Notes: generated by a model not told the origin, from the letters alone. 64,000 nt of DNA from Haloplasma contractile (GCA_016841945.1 JAENYC010000001.1:186001-250000), one strand, 5' to 3'. Counted from the first letter of the stretch, positions 35,332 to 44,689 are shown. A program made the numbers and translations.

Positions 35332-36378
35332 TTATATTTGACTCATTAATTCTTTTACATCTTCATAGTCAGCACGATAATCATAAACCTCCATTAAATA
35401 AGAAAAGGCACGTTTTTTCTTACCACTTAATAATAAAGCTTTTCCTAACCCATATTTATATTCTAATAAATCATCATTCATCTCATCTTCTTTAACAGGC
35501 AACTCTTCATACCATCTAATTGCTCTATCATATTCCTTCAATCCCGTATAGCAATCACCCAATATTTTATATTTTGAATACTTAATATCTTCTTCTTCAG
35601 AATATACCTTTTCAATCGCACTAATTGCTTCTTCATAATGACCTAATTCACACAATGCTACACCTTCCATAAAATTCATGACTTCTAATGGTGCATAATC
35701 TTTTTTATATGCGTCAATATAATTAACTGTTTCTTGATATTTTTCTAATTTAAAAGTGGTAAACATCATTAAAATCAATGCTTTATTACTTCTTGGTTTT
35801 ATAGCGAGACATTTTTTTAATATCATATATGCTTTATCAAATCGATTCTTTTCAAATAAAGAAATTGAACGATTTAATCCAAAGATATAATAATTAAGCT
35901 TAGATTTAAACAGATAAAGACCTAACAACAATACATTGACACCGATTAAAATATAACTTAGTAGGGTTTTTTCTATGAATCCATAAATTCCTAATCCTAA
36001 TAAAGTAATGAATAAAAAATACAAAATATAATTACGTATAGGACTTCCTAAGTACAAAAGTAATGCTTGTTCATCTTCTGTTGGAATTCTTTCAAAATCA
36101 GTTTCAGGGTCAATAACATTTTCTTCTTCTATTTCTTGTTCAACTTTATTTATATCTCTATCTTTAATTTTTTTCTTTTCTTTTCTCTTCTTTTTCTTTT
36201 TAGTAAACCATTTTGTGTAATAAATTCCTTTTCCACCTAAGGAAACTCTTAATCCATAATTATTCTTACTAATTCGAAACCCTTTAAAACCAGTACTGAA
36301 CCCAATGCCACCACCTCTACTAAGATTAATTCTCGTATTCTTTCCAATTTTAAAACTCTTTCGAAAACTAATGCCCAC
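35332..36378 (-). CDS. DUF4236 domain fused to membrane helices and TPR repeats
   Basis: 348 aa. The start is taken as GTG at 36378 because GAGGTG lies 6 nt upstream and the resulting MGISFRKSFKIGKNTRINLS matches the usual beginning of DUF4236 proteins; in-frame GTG/ATG codons just upstream overlap the ribosome binding site. DUF4236 spans residues 1-55 (repeated Gly/Ser, LSRGGGIGFSTGFKG). A Lys/Glu linker and two membrane helices (about 110-150) follow, then about five TPR-like units (from residue 165; for example FDKAYMILKKCLAIKPRSNKA, YEEAISAIEKVYSEEED). Probably a scaffold; function unknown. Confidence 0.82.
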   Translation of the reverse strand: MGISFRKSFKIGKNTRINLSRGGGIGFSTGFKGFRISKNNYGLRVSLGGKGIYYTKWFTKKKKKRKEKKKIKDRDINKVEQEIEEENVIDPETDFERIPTEDEQALLLYLGSPIRNYILYFLFITLLGLGIYGFIEKTLLSYILIGVNVLLLGLYLFKSKLNYYIFGLNRSISLFEKNRFDKAYMILKKCLAIKPRSNKALILMMFTTFKLEKYQETVNYIDAYKKDYAPLEVMNFMEGVALCELGHYEEAISAIEKVYSEEEDIKYSKYKILGDCYTGLKEYDRAIRWYEELPVKEDEMNDDLLEYKYGLGKALLLSGKKKRAFSYLMEVYDYRADYEDVKELMSQI

Positions 36379-36408
36379 ATCCATCACCTCAATTTTCTTT
36401 ATAAACTA

Positions 36409-36436
36409 ATTATACAATATTATCATTTATTGTCAA
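36409..36436 (-). promoter_or_regulatory. promoter of the DUF4236-TPR gene
   Basis: Minus strand TTGACA (36436-36431), 16 nt, TATAAT (36414-36409). Confidence 0.65.
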
Positions 36437-36508
36437 TAAATAGGAAGAATCCACGTCTATCATATTAAGAATTATTATTTATATCTTTGTAAAGCGAAAA
36501 ATTACAGG

Positions 36509-36537
36509 TTGACTTATAATTGTTTTGAATATATAAT
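36509..36537 (+). promoter_or_regulatory. promoter of the DegV gene
   Basis: TTGACT (36509-36514), 17 nt, TATAAT (36532-36537), about 50 bp before the start codon. Confidence 0.7.
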
Positions 36538-36588
36538 ATTTCTATATTCAAATATTTTTAATATCAAAATAAATTAGGAGAAGATGAT

Positions 36589-37443
36589 ATGAGTAAAATA
36601 GGAATTGTAACATGTAGTACAAGTGGTTTAGATTATATTAAGGGATATGAATCAATTAAAAAAGCACGGACAACCATTATTATGGATGAAAAAGAATATT
36701 TAGATGGATTAGAAATCCATCCAAGTGAATTTTATAATAAACTAAATACCTTAAATGATATTCCTAAAACATCACAACCTTCTATGGGGCATCTTTTAGA
36801 ATTGTATGAAGAATTAAAAAATGAAGGTTGTACCGATATCATTTATATCTCTATTTCTGAACACTTAAGTGGAACTTACCAAGGGGTTGTCTTATCTAAA
36901 GATTTAATTGAAGATGTAAATATCCATCCATTTAATAGTAAAACCGCTTCTTTCTTAACTGGTTTTATGGCAATGGAAGCCTATCGCATGGCAAATGAAG
37001 GTAAGACAGTTGATGAAATTCTTGATTATTTAAGCTATTTAAGAGATCACGATAGAATCTTTTTAATGGTTGATGACTTAAAATATTTGGTTAGAAACGG
37101 ACGTTTATCAAATGCGGCAGGATTTATCGCTTCAGCTCTTAAAATTAAACCCCTTTTAGAGCTTGGTGAAGACGGTAAAATTGTTGCCAAGGAAAAAATT
37201 AGAACAGCAAAAAAAGCTTTAGACCGTGTTATCGACAGTTTTTTAGAAGATACCAATTATGGAAAAGATGCTAAGTTCATATTTTTGTTTAATACAGATG
37301 CTTTAAACCATGTGGAATATACCAAGAAAAGACTAGAGGAAGAAGGGATTGATACCCAACAATTAATCGATGCACCAGTATCACCAGCGATAGGATGTCA
37401 TGTTGGAAAAGGTGTTATTGGAATTGGATATATCAAAAAATAA
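36589..37443 (+). CDS. DegV family fatty-acid-binding protein
   Basis: 284 aa protein of the DegV family (two EDD-fold lobes that hold one fatty acid). Features: IGIVTCSTSGLDY at the N-terminus, KTSQPSMGHLLELYEEL (about 63-79), ISISEHLSGTYQGVVLSKD (about 90), FLMVDDLKYLVRNGRLSNAAGFIASALKIKPLLEL (about 155-190) and SPAIGCHVGKGVIGIGYIKK at the end. Some members (FakB) present acyl chains to the kinase FakA; no fakA is in the window. Ribosome binding site TTAGGAGAAG. Confidence 0.92.
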   Translation: MSKIGIVTCSTSGLDYIKGYESIKKARTTIIMDEKEYLDGLEIHPSEFYNKLNTLNDIPKTSQPSMGHLLELYEELKNEGCTDIIYISISEHLSGTYQGVVLSKDLIEDVNIHPFNSKTASFLTGFMAMEAYRMANEGKTVDEILDYLSYLRDHDRIFLMVDDLKYLVRNGRLSNAAGFIASALKIKPLLELGEDGKIVAKEKIRTAKKALDRVIDSFLEDTNYGKDAKFIFLFNTDALNHVEYTKKRLEEEGIDTQQLIDAPVSPAIGCHVGKGVIGIGYIKK

Positions 37444-37446
37444 TCA

Positions 37447-37483
37447 ATAAAAAAATCATAACGCTGTTATGATTTTTTTTTAG
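37447..37483. terminator. bidirectional terminator
   Basis: Hairpin AAAAAATCATAAC / GTTATGATTTTTT with a 3-nt loop and T-runs on both strands, between the convergent DegV and TM2 genes. Confidence 0.85.
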
Positions 37484-37823
37484 GTCTTTTTTGATAACCA
37501 TATTTTTTTAACCAGGTTTCTTTATCCATTAATATATAAATTAACACATCACAAATACAAAGAAACATAATAATTTGAAACCTTGAGAAGATCAAATATA
37601 ATAGTCCTAATGCTGGTTTACCTAAGTAAAATTTATGTAAACCAAAACGTCCTAAAAAAATTGCAAGTATTATGGCAATTATTTTACTTTTACCATATAT
37701 ATTATCCTTATTTGATAATTTTTTCTCAATTTCTTCTTCTGCTTCTTCAGTCTTTGGTTCAAATGTCATATGAACGTTATCTGCATAAAAATTGATAACT
37801 CTATCCTCTAACACCTCACCCAT
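37467..37823 (-). CDS. TM2 domain protein
   Basis: 118 aa. Residues 1-40 are acidic and soluble. Residues about 43-98 form a TM2 domain: KSKIIAIILAIFLGRFGLHKFYLGKPALGLLYLIFSRF, two membrane helices joined by the conserved GxHKFYLG turn, then a third short hydrophobic segment containing DVLIYI. Basic tail QKRPKKKS. TM2 proteins are widespread in bacteria and poorly characterised. The ribosome binding site is GGGGG before ATG 37823. Confidence 0.85.
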   Translation of the reverse strand: MGEVLEDRVINFYADNVHMTFEPKTEEAEEEIEKKLSNKDNIYGKSKIIAIILAIFLGRFGLHKFYLGKPALGLLYLIFSRFQIIMFLCICDVLIYILMDKETWLKKYGYQKRPKKKS

Positions 37824-37921
37824 TATATATCCCCCATCAATGCCTTTTCTTACTTCAATATACAGCTCTTTTTCAATCTTTATGTATAAATGTATAGAAA
37901 TTCTGATAATTTTCTTGTGTT

Positions 37922-38323
37922 TTATTCTTTGTTCTTCATTTTTTTAAGCAATATATTATGTTTCCTAATATTATAACGATAATAAACTTCATAGATTAAC
38001 AAAATAATAAAATAAGTCACAGTATAACTGATAAATATATTAAAAAAATAATCTCTTGATAAGTTCGTAATAATATTTACAATCAATAAATAAAGACTAA
38101 TGAAGCATAAAGTAAGAATATAATGAAACAATTGAACAATTCTGAGTGGCCATTCTTTTAGATAATTAAAGATTAATAGTGATAAAAATGCGATCGTAAT
38201 TAAAACAAATCGCGTTAATAAATCAAAGTATTGAAGCGATTCATTTCCTTTTATAAAAGCATCAATCATATCATATAATGTCAACAAAGTAAAGGTAATA
38301 GAAATTTGTATTCCTTTTTTCAT
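37922..38323 (-). CDS. DUF3021 family membrane protein
   Basis: 133 aa four-helix membrane protein of the DUF3021 type. Start ATG at 38323 with AAGGAGG 6 nt upstream. Helices at about 5-20, 33-52, 62-88 and 92-115, then a basic cytoplasmic tail (NIRKHNILLKKMKNKE). DUF3021 proteins are regularly encoded beside a LytTR regulator and are thought to modulate it, as membrane partners that may hold it inactive. That pairing is present here, overlapping nothing but separated by only 10 nt. Confidence 0.78.
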   Translation of the reverse strand: MKKGIQISITFTLLTLYDMIDAFIKGNESLQYFDLLTRFVLITIAFLSLLIFNYLKEWPLRIVQLFHYILTLCFISLYLLIVNIITNLSRDYFFNIFISYTVTYFIILLIYEVYYRYNIRKHNILLKKMKNKE

Positions 38324-38333
38324 ATTTTCCTCC

Positions 38334-38780
38334 TTAAAGTGTAACTTTTTTAATCGCATCAAAAAGATATGGTCGATAATGCCTTGTTGCGATTAATCTC
38401 TCTTTATTAGATAGAGTGATTAATAAACGCATACTAACATCGGTTTTCACATGATTAATTTTATAGATATTGACAATAAGAGATTTACTTATTCTTATAA
38501 ATTGCTGTTCATTAAATATTTCTTCAATCTCTTTTAATGTATATTTTGTTTCATATACATGATTTACTGTATAAGCGAATACTTTCTTATCAACAGATTC
38601 GAAATATAAGATATCATTTATATCTATCTGATACTGTTTTTCCTCCCTTAATCCTGAAATAAAAGGAATTTGCTCATTCACAATTTTTACTATGCGATTG
38701 ATTTTTTGATTTCTCGTTCTATAGTGAATATGAACGATATCGTGTATAAGTTTCTTGTTCTTTGTCATTTTTAAAAGCAT
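38334..38780 (-). CDS. LytTR domain transcriptional regulator
   Basis: 148 aa DNA-binding protein made almost only of a LytTR domain (about 38-145): YQIDINDILYFESVDKKVFAYTVNH, YTLKEIEEIFNEQQFIRISKSLIVNIYKI and ERLIATRHYRPYLFDAIKK. No receiver domain, so it is not a phosphorylated response regulator; it belongs to the LytTR/DUF3021 regulatory pairs. Start ATG at 38780 with GGAGTGA upstream. The MFS transporter gene lies 30 nt upstream on the same strand and may share the transcript. Confidence 0.88.
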   Translation of the reverse strand: MLLKMTKNKKLIHDIVHIHYRTRNQKINRIVKIVNEQIPFISGLREEKQYQIDINDILYFESVDKKVFAYTVNHVYETKYTLKEIEEIFNEQQFIRISKSLIVNIYKINHVKTDVSMRLLITLSNKERLIATRHYRPYLFDAIKKVTL

Positions 38781-38810
38781 TATCTATCACTCCTTCATCT
38801 TTCTATTCTA

Positions 38811-39956
38811 TCACATTTTTACAGTTTTAGGGATAAAACACAGAATGATGAATAAATTCATAATTTTAATAAAAGCATTAATATAAAACGGTAGACTATA
38901 TTGTATCTCATATAAAAATCCGCCAAATAAAGGTCCTATGATACCTCCAATACTCACCATTACCATAAAAATGCCATACATTTGACCAATATGATGTTTA
39001 CCAAAGTAATCACTGATTAATGTTTTATAACTAATGGTTGATAATATAATACCAATTGATTGAAACATCCATAGAATAATTAAACTGATAATATTATTTA
39101 CTTGTATAAAGAGAAGAATTGAGATAACACCAATTATTTTCCCAATCATTAATGTCTTTTTTCTACCATAATAGTCAATTATACGCCCTGCTTTTGGTGG
39201 AAAAATACTAAAAATGATTGAAGCAGGAATAAAGGACATGGCTAAATAACTTACTTTGTTTGAAATATGGTCTTGTAAAAATATCATAAAAATAGGTGTC
39301 ACCATACTAGAAGTTAATGAAGTTAGTAAAATGATTGTGAGCATGATGAAGAGAAATCGATTGATTTTTAGTTTTGTTTTTACCATCTCTTGATTCATTT
39401 TTTTTGTTTCTGGTGTTTTTATTAAAACATAAAAGAATGCGAAGAAACAACAACCACTATAGAAAATAAAAACAGTTTTCCACCCATTTAAAAAGGGATT
39501 ATTTAAAAAGATTAAAAAACCTATTATAGCACCAACTAGACCTCCTTTACTTTTGGCAGCATCTAGTAAACCAATCCGATTACCTACATTATCTTCACTT
39601 GATAGATCAATTGAAATAGAATAGATAGTTAGAGACAAAACAGCAGAACCTAATGCATGAAGTGCTCTTGCACCATATAAAATCATTTCATGAATACTAT
39701 AGGCATAACCTATTAATGCAAATCCAATTAAAATACACGCGATAACTAAAAATATCTTACGTCCATAGCGATCTAATCCTTTGCCAACTATAGGACGAAT
39801 GACAATATTTACCAAACTAACAATAGAAAACAATCCACCAATTTTTAATGCGTTCATGTTCATCTCTTTAGCATAGATTGGTAAAACAAAGGATATAAAA
39901 CCTACACTCAGTGATAATAGTAAGATTGGTAATTGAATACCATATAATTTTTTCAT
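38811..39956 (-). CDS. MFS transporter
   Basis: Major facilitator superfamily transporter of 381 aa from ATG at 39956 (AAGGA 8 nt upstream), with about 12 helices. The motif-A loop between helices 2 and 3 reads RPIVGKGLDRYGRKIFLVIA (about 58-77), with an equivalent in the second half, KAGRIIDYYGRKKTLMIGK. This form is typical of drug:H+ antiporter-like and sugar-efflux MFS proteins. The substrate is unknown. Upstream of, and possibly co-transcribed with, the LytTR-DUF3021 pair. Confidence 0.88.
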   Translation of the reverse strand: MKKLYGIQLPILLLSLSVGFISFVLPIYAKEMNMNALKIGGLFSIVSLVNIVIRPIVGKGLDRYGRKIFLVIACILIGFALIGYAYSIHEMILYGARALHALGSAVLSLTIYSISIDLSSEDNVGNRIGLLDAAKSKGGLVGAIIGFLIFLNNPFLNGWKTVFIFYSGCCFFAFFYVLIKTPETKKMNQEMVKTKLKINRFLFIMLTIILLTSLTSSMVTPIFMIFLQDHISNKVSYLAMSFIPASIIFSIFPPKAGRIIDYYGRKKTLMIGKIIGVISILLFIQVNNIISLIILWMFQSIGIILSTISYKTLISDYFGKHHIGQMYGIFMVMVSIGGIIGPLFGGFLYEIQYSLPFYINAFIKIMNLFIILCFIPKTVKM

Positions 39957-40122
39957 ATATACCATCCTTTCAACCACCAGTATATAAAAACACCTATATA
40001 ATTTCTATCAAATATAACTATCCTGCATTATTTCAATTCTAAAATGCGAAAAACAATTACATTTAATCATATTTAATCATTTGATAGTTTATATTGTATT
40101 AAGGGTACAAAAAGGAGGGCGT

Positions 40123-41931
40123 ATGAGAAAAACATTTAAAAACAGTTATCAGATAATTAAGCAGTATTTTCCCTTATTTATCATTTTATTTGTGATTAGA
40201 ATTATTCTATTTTTATTCTTATCAAGTAAGCATCATAAATCTCTAGATATGGTCATTAAACCTTATTTAGAAATGCTTCATGAAGATTACTTTCAACTTT
40301 CCCCAGAAGACTTATATTATTTATCAATAAGTGTAGTCCTTTTAATCTTTATTCAACTCACTACACTTATTGTAATGAAGTTAATTAAAACGCCTTTTAA
40401 ATTTACTTCTCTCATATCAAGATGTAGTAAGTTTATTTCTAGTTATATTGCTTTAATTGTAACTTGTGGTACCATCATGACATTTTTCATCGATGCAATC
40501 TCTTTTTTTAATGATTCACTCATAAAACAAATACTACAAATTCTTATGTTTTTAGCACTATTTATCTTTTTAGTTATGTATCGGTTTGCACCTATTGTAT
40601 CATTTGTTCATAACCATCTGACACAATCCTTTAAAGTCACAAAGAAATACTTAAAAAAACATTATTTGTATTCAGTCTTAATCCTCATCATTTCAATTCT
40701 TTTATATTGGATAGATGATCCTGGATTTGTATACTTTATTTGTATTCTTGATATCTTAATGATTACAACTCAATCTTTAAATATTGTGATTGTAAAAGAA
40801 CCTAAACTAAAACTGATCAAATATGCCCTATCTCTATCAATCGTTATTTCTGTATCCATTACCTTCAATATTCAATATAAAGAAGACATTCAAAACATAA
40901 AAGCTCAAAATGACATGATACATCAATTAAAAAACTTTGATGAACATGATTATATAGAAAATAATGTTGTGTTTACAGAAATTTATGAAAGAAATAGTGG
41001 TTATATCTCACTAGGATATCAAATAGATGCCCATCATGTATATAATGGTATTATCACAATTTTTGATGAGGATTTTAAAGTGATTGAGAGAATAAAAAAT
41101 GATGATATAGAACACAATGTATTTACAGCACTGTTTGAAACAACTGATCACGAATATATTGTTTATGGACATAAAATCACTCAGTTTGAAGAATCTAAAC
41201 TCTTCGTTATAAAATATGATGCTGAATTTAATCGTGAATGGCAGGTAAGTGTAGATACTAATTATTATTATACAATTGAACAAACAAAAGGTAATATATA
41301 TTTCACTGATGTAGGATATATCATTTTTTCATATGAACAATGTGTTGTAATTGGTGATGATGGAGAAATTTATCAAAATCTAGATTTATTGTTCCGTTTT
41401 AATACCGTTACAAAAACAAAAGATGGTAATTATCTTGCCTATGGTTATCAATATATATACACGATGGATCCTCAGTTTACAATAGAGTCAATGGAAATTT
41501 TTAATGATACAGAATATAATAGAAGTTATGTATTCAGTGAAAAAACGATACTTCAGGATATTTATGAAAATAAAAACACACAACTAACCATCATCTATAA
41601 AGATAATCAAAATCCTTTAATAAAAGACTTAGATCAAGTTTTCATTGAAGATATCTATTCATCAAATCATCAACTATACTTGATTGGTACAACAGTTGTT
41701 ACACATGATTATAGGGATTATGATGTCTACTCAATTAATCATGATATATATATAGGAACGCTTGATTATGAAAATTTGGTAATACATACCATCGGAGGAT
41801 TAAGAAATGAAATCGTATACCGTAGTCTACTTACACATGAAAATGAGATTATCATTCTTGGCTTACAAACTAGTTGCTATGAAAAACAAGGTTTTATCAT
41901 CAAATTATTACTTGATGAACTAACACACTAA
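40123..41931 (+). CDS. Membrane protein with large propeller-like extracellular domain, unknown
   Basis: No named family recognised. 602 aa from ATG at 40123 (AAGGAGGG upstream). Residues 1-260 contain about seven hydrophobic segments (for example FPLFIILFVIRIILFLFL, KFISSYIALIVTCGTIMTFFI and YLYSVLILIISILLYWI). Residues about 265-600 are soluble and made of repeating beta segments of about 45 residues, with patterns such as FDEDFKVIERIKNDD, YDAEFNREWQVSVDTN and DGNYLAYGYQYIYTMD, resembling the blades of a beta-propeller seen in lipoproteins with WD/PQQ-like repeats. It may be an envelope sensor or adhesin. Monocistronic and convergent with htpG. Confidence 0.72.
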   Translation: MRKTFKNSYQIIKQYFPLFIILFVIRIILFLFLSSKHHKSLDMVIKPYLEMLHEDYFQLSPEDLYYLSISVVLLIFIQLTTLIVMKLIKTPFKFTSLISRCSKFISSYIALIVTCGTIMTFFIDAISFFNDSLIKQILQILMFLALFIFLVMYRFAPIVSFVHNHLTQSFKVTKKYLKKHYLYSVLILIISILLYWIDDPGFVYFICILDILMITTQSLNIVIVKEPKLKLIKYALSLSIVISVSITFNIQYKEDIQNIKAQNDMIHQLKNFDEHDYIENNVVFTEIYERNSGYISLGYQIDAHHVYNGIITIFDEDFKVIERIKNDDIEHNVFTALFETTDHEYIVYGHKITQFEESKLFVIKYDAEFNREWQVSVDTNYYYTIEQTKGNIYFTDVGYIIFSYEQCVVIGDDGEIYQNLDLLFRFNTVTKTKDGNYLAYGYQYIYTMDPQFTIESMEIFNDTEYNRSYVFSEKTILQDIYENKNTQLTIIYKDNQNPLIKDLDQVFIEDIYSSNHQLYLIGTTVVTHDYRDYDVYSINHDIYIGTLDYENLVIHTIGGLRNEIVYRSLLTHENEIIILGLQTSCYEKQGFIIKLLLDELTH

Positions 41932-41933
41932 TA

Positions 41934-41967
41934 AAAAAAGTGATTTACCTCTTTGGTAAACCACTTC
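41934..41967 (-). terminator. terminator of htpG
   Basis: Minus strand hairpin AAGTGGTTTACC / GGTAAATCACTT (one wobble or mismatch) followed by seven T residues. Confidence 0.75.
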
Positions 41968-41972
41968 TTTTC

Positions 41973-43883
41973 TTATTTAGACGATTTAATCATTAACTCA
42001 CACATCTTATTTGAAAACTCAATGGGGTCTTCTAATTTAAATCCTTCTATTAGAAGCGCTTGAGAATACAATAGGTCTGCATATTGTTTAATTTGTTTTT
42101 TATCTTTCTCAAATAAAGCTTCTAATGCTTGAAATAATTGATGATTAGGATTAATTTCTAGTACTCTTTGCGCCTTAATATTTTGATTAGCACCTGGCAT
42201 AACAGACAACACTTTTTCCATTTCAAAAGATACGTCATCTTTACTTACTAAACATACAGCACTATCCTTTAATCTTGATGATAATTTAACTTCACTTACT
42301 TTATCTTTTAAACTATCTTTAATATATTTTAGTAATTTTTTATATGTTTTTTCTTTTTCCTCTAATTCTTTTTTCTCTTCTTTTGATTCTAGATTTAAAT
42401 CACCTTGCGTAATATTTTTAAACTTCTTCTCATCATATTGCATTAACATTTTAATCGCAAACTCATCGATATCATCAGTAAAATATAACACTTCATAATC
42501 TTTGTCTTTTAATAATTCCATTTGTGGTAGTTTATCGAGTTGATCAATACTTTGACCTGATGCATAGTAAATAAATTCTTGATCTTCATTCATTCTTTCA
42601 ACATATTCTTTTAATGTTGTTAATTCTTTTGTTTTTGAAGAAGTAAATAATATTAAATCTTTTAATAGATCTTTTTTAGCACCAAATTGGTCATATACAC
42701 CATATTTTATATTAACACCATAAGTTTTGTAAAATTCAATATAGTCTTCTCTATTATTTTTCAACATTCTTTCTAATTCATTTTTAATCTTTTTCTCTAA
42801 ATTAGACGCAATCTTATTTAATTGTTTACTATGTTGAAGCATTTCTCGAGAAATATTAAGAGATAAATCTGGAGAATCAACAAGACCTTTAATAAAACGT
42901 AAGTAATCAGGGACTAACTCCTTGCATTTATCCATAATAAAGACACCTTTTGAATAAAGTTGTAATCCTTTTTCATATTTTTCAGAATATAAATCATAAG
43001 GTGCTTTTTTAGGAATAAAGATTAGGGCGTTATAGTTTAAAACCCCTTCAACATTCATATGAATTGATTTAATAGGATCTTCGTAATCATGAAATTGATA
43101 TTGATAAAATTGATTTAAATCTTCATCCGTAATTTCAGCTTTACTTTTTTTCCAGATTGGAATCATTGAATTAAGTGTTTCAACTTCAGTAATTGATTCA
43201 TACTCATCCTTTTTATCTTCTTTAGGAACTTGTTTTGTCACTTCCATCATGATTGGATATCTAACGTAATCCGAATATTTTTTTACTAATTCCTTAATTT
43301 TATACTCTTCTACATATTGATCATATTGTTCATCTTCCTCTGAGTTTTCTCTTAAATATAATGTAATCTCAGTACCATGTTCCTTCTTATCTATCTTTTC
43401 AATTGAGTAGGTCTCCTCACCTGATGATTCCCAAACAAACCCATCCTTAGAAAATGGTGATTTGGTTTTAACGACAACTTTAGATGAAACCATGAAGGCA
43501 GAATAAAATCCAACACCAAATTGTCCGATAATATCTAAATTGATGTTTTCTGAATTTTCTTTTAATTTTTCAAGAAAAGATTTTGTACCAGATTTGGCAA
43601 TTGTTCCTAAATTTTCTACTAACTCCTCTTCTGTCATACCAATACCGGTATCTTTTATCGTTATAGTTTTGTCATCTTTAGACAATTCAATTTCGATTTT
43701 ATAATCTTCATCTGATTTTAATGAATCATCTTGTAAGGATAAGAAATGATACTTATCAATGGCATCACTAGCGTTTGAAATGAGTTCCCTTAAAAAAATC
43801 TCTTTGTGAGTATAAATTGAATTAATCATTAAATTGAGTAATTGTTTTGATTCTGTCTTAAATTCTCTTACTTGACTCATCAT
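41973..43883 (-). CDS. htpG: Molecular chaperone HtpG (HSP90)
   Basis: Bacterial Hsp90, 636 aa. GHKL ATPase motifs: ELISNASDAIDK (about 35-46, catalytic Glu and Mg-binding Asn), DTGIGMTEEELVENLGTIAKSG (about 78-99), GQFGVGFYSAFMVS and GTEITLYL. The middle domain contains NISREMLQHSK with the gamma-phosphate-contacting Arg. Tandem ATGs at 43883 and 43880 follow AAAGGAGGTTAGC. A clear TTGACA promoter precedes it; no CIRCE element or heat-shock operator was noticed. Confidence 0.97.
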   Translation of the reverse strand: MMSQVREFKTESKQLLNLMINSIYTHKEIFLRELISNASDAIDKYHFLSLQDDSLKSDEDYKIEIELSKDDKTITIKDTGIGMTEEELVENLGTIAKSGTKSFLEKLKENSENINLDIIGQFGVGFYSAFMVSSKVVVKTKSPFSKDGFVWESSGEETYSIEKIDKKEHGTEITLYLRENSEEDEQYDQYVEEYKIKELVKKYSDYVRYPIMMEVTKQVPKEDKKDEYESITEVETLNSMIPIWKKSKAEITDEDLNQFYQYQFHDYEDPIKSIHMNVEGVLNYNALIFIPKKAPYDLYSEKYEKGLQLYSKGVFIMDKCKELVPDYLRFIKGLVDSPDLSLNISREMLQHSKQLNKIASNLEKKIKNELERMLKNNREDYIEFYKTYGVNIKYGVYDQFGAKKDLLKDLILFTSSKTKELTTLKEYVERMNEDQEFIYYASGQSIDQLDKLPQMELLKDKDYEVLYFTDDIDEFAIKMLMQYDEKKFKNITQGDLNLESKEEKKELEEKEKTYKKLLKYIKDSLKDKVSEVKLSSRLKDSAVCLVSKDDVSFEMEKVLSVMPGANQNIKAQRVLEINPNHQLFQALEALFEKDKKQIKQYADLLYSQALLIEGFKLEDPIEFSNKMCELMIKSSK

Positions 43884-43912
43884 GCTAACCTCCTTTATTA
43901 TTTACGAAATAT

Positions 43913-43941
43913 ATAATAAATAATATCATTTCATTTGTCAA
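43913..43941 (-). promoter_or_regulatory. promoter of htpG
   Basis: Minus strand TTGACA (43941-43936), 17 nt, TATTAT (43918-43913). Confidence 0.7.
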
Positions 43942-44020
43942 GTCATTTGTTTTAATAGAAAATGAAAAAAAGACCTTTAATTATCCTTAAATAGTCAAAA
44001 CTAAGATTGAGGTGATAGGT

Positions 44021-44665
44021 TTGAATATCACAGCTTTAATTTTGTCCTATGGCTTACTATTTATTATGTTTATCGTTGCAACAATACTACCTAAATATCA
44101 TGTATCTAATGAACTAACAAGAAAACTTGTTCATATTGGCATGTCAAATTGGTGGTTTATCGTATTATTTTTTTTCACGCAGTTTCATTTTGCCTTAATC
44201 CCAGCAGTTTCATTTATTTTATTAAATTATTTATCCTATCGCTATCATTTAGTTAAGGGGATTGAGCGAGAAGATAAATCCGATTTAGGTACAATTTATT
44301 ATCCTATCTCTTTGGTCATCCTTGTTATTTTTTCCTTTGGTTTATTAAGTAAACCCTATATAGGTGCAATTGGTGTTTTTATCATGGGATATGGAGATGG
44401 TATAGCGGGGATTTTAGGCTCAAGATTCGGTAAAAAAAGACTCTGTAAAAATAAAACCTATATTGGCAGTATGTTCATGTTTATTATATCCTTTTTAACC
44501 ACCTTTATCCTGTTATGGTATTATCATCCAGTACATATGATTTTATATAGCTTTATTATTGCATCTGTTGCTACAATACTCGAATTATTTTCCTATAAAG
44601 GTATCGATAATCTAACGGTACCCATTATGTCTTCGTTTATCTATTATTTATTATTATTTCCATAA
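44021..44665 (+). CDS. Phytol/dolichol-kinase-like (CTP-dependent lipid kinase family) membrane protein
   Basis: Polytopic membrane protein, 214 aa, of the SEC59/VTE5/CDP-diglyceride-synthase-related family of CTP-dependent lipid kinases. Start TTG at 44021 is chosen because GAGGTG lies 6 nt upstream; the in-frame GTG at 44012 overlaps that site. Signatures: NELTRKLVHIGMSNWW (about 28-43), KSDLGTIYYPISLV, MGYGDGIAGILGSRFGKKR (about 122-140), KTYIGSMFMF and EFSYKG-like ELFSYKGIDNLTVPI at the end. Plant and cyanobacterial members phosphorylate phytol or geranylgeraniol; the bacterial role here is unknown, perhaps prenol salvage. Confidence 0.85.
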   Translation: MNITALILSYGLLFIMFIVATILPKYHVSNELTRKLVHIGMSNWWFIVLFFFTQFHFALIPAVSFILLNYLSYRYHLVKGIEREDKSDLGTIYYPISLVILVIFSFGLLSKPYIGAIGVFIMGYGDGIAGILGSRFGKKRLCKNKTYIGSMFMFIISFLTTFILLWYYHPVHMILYSFIIASVATILELFSYKGIDNLTVPIMSSFIYYLLLFP

Positions 44666-44689
44666 GAGATATCCTAATATTAACAGTTA

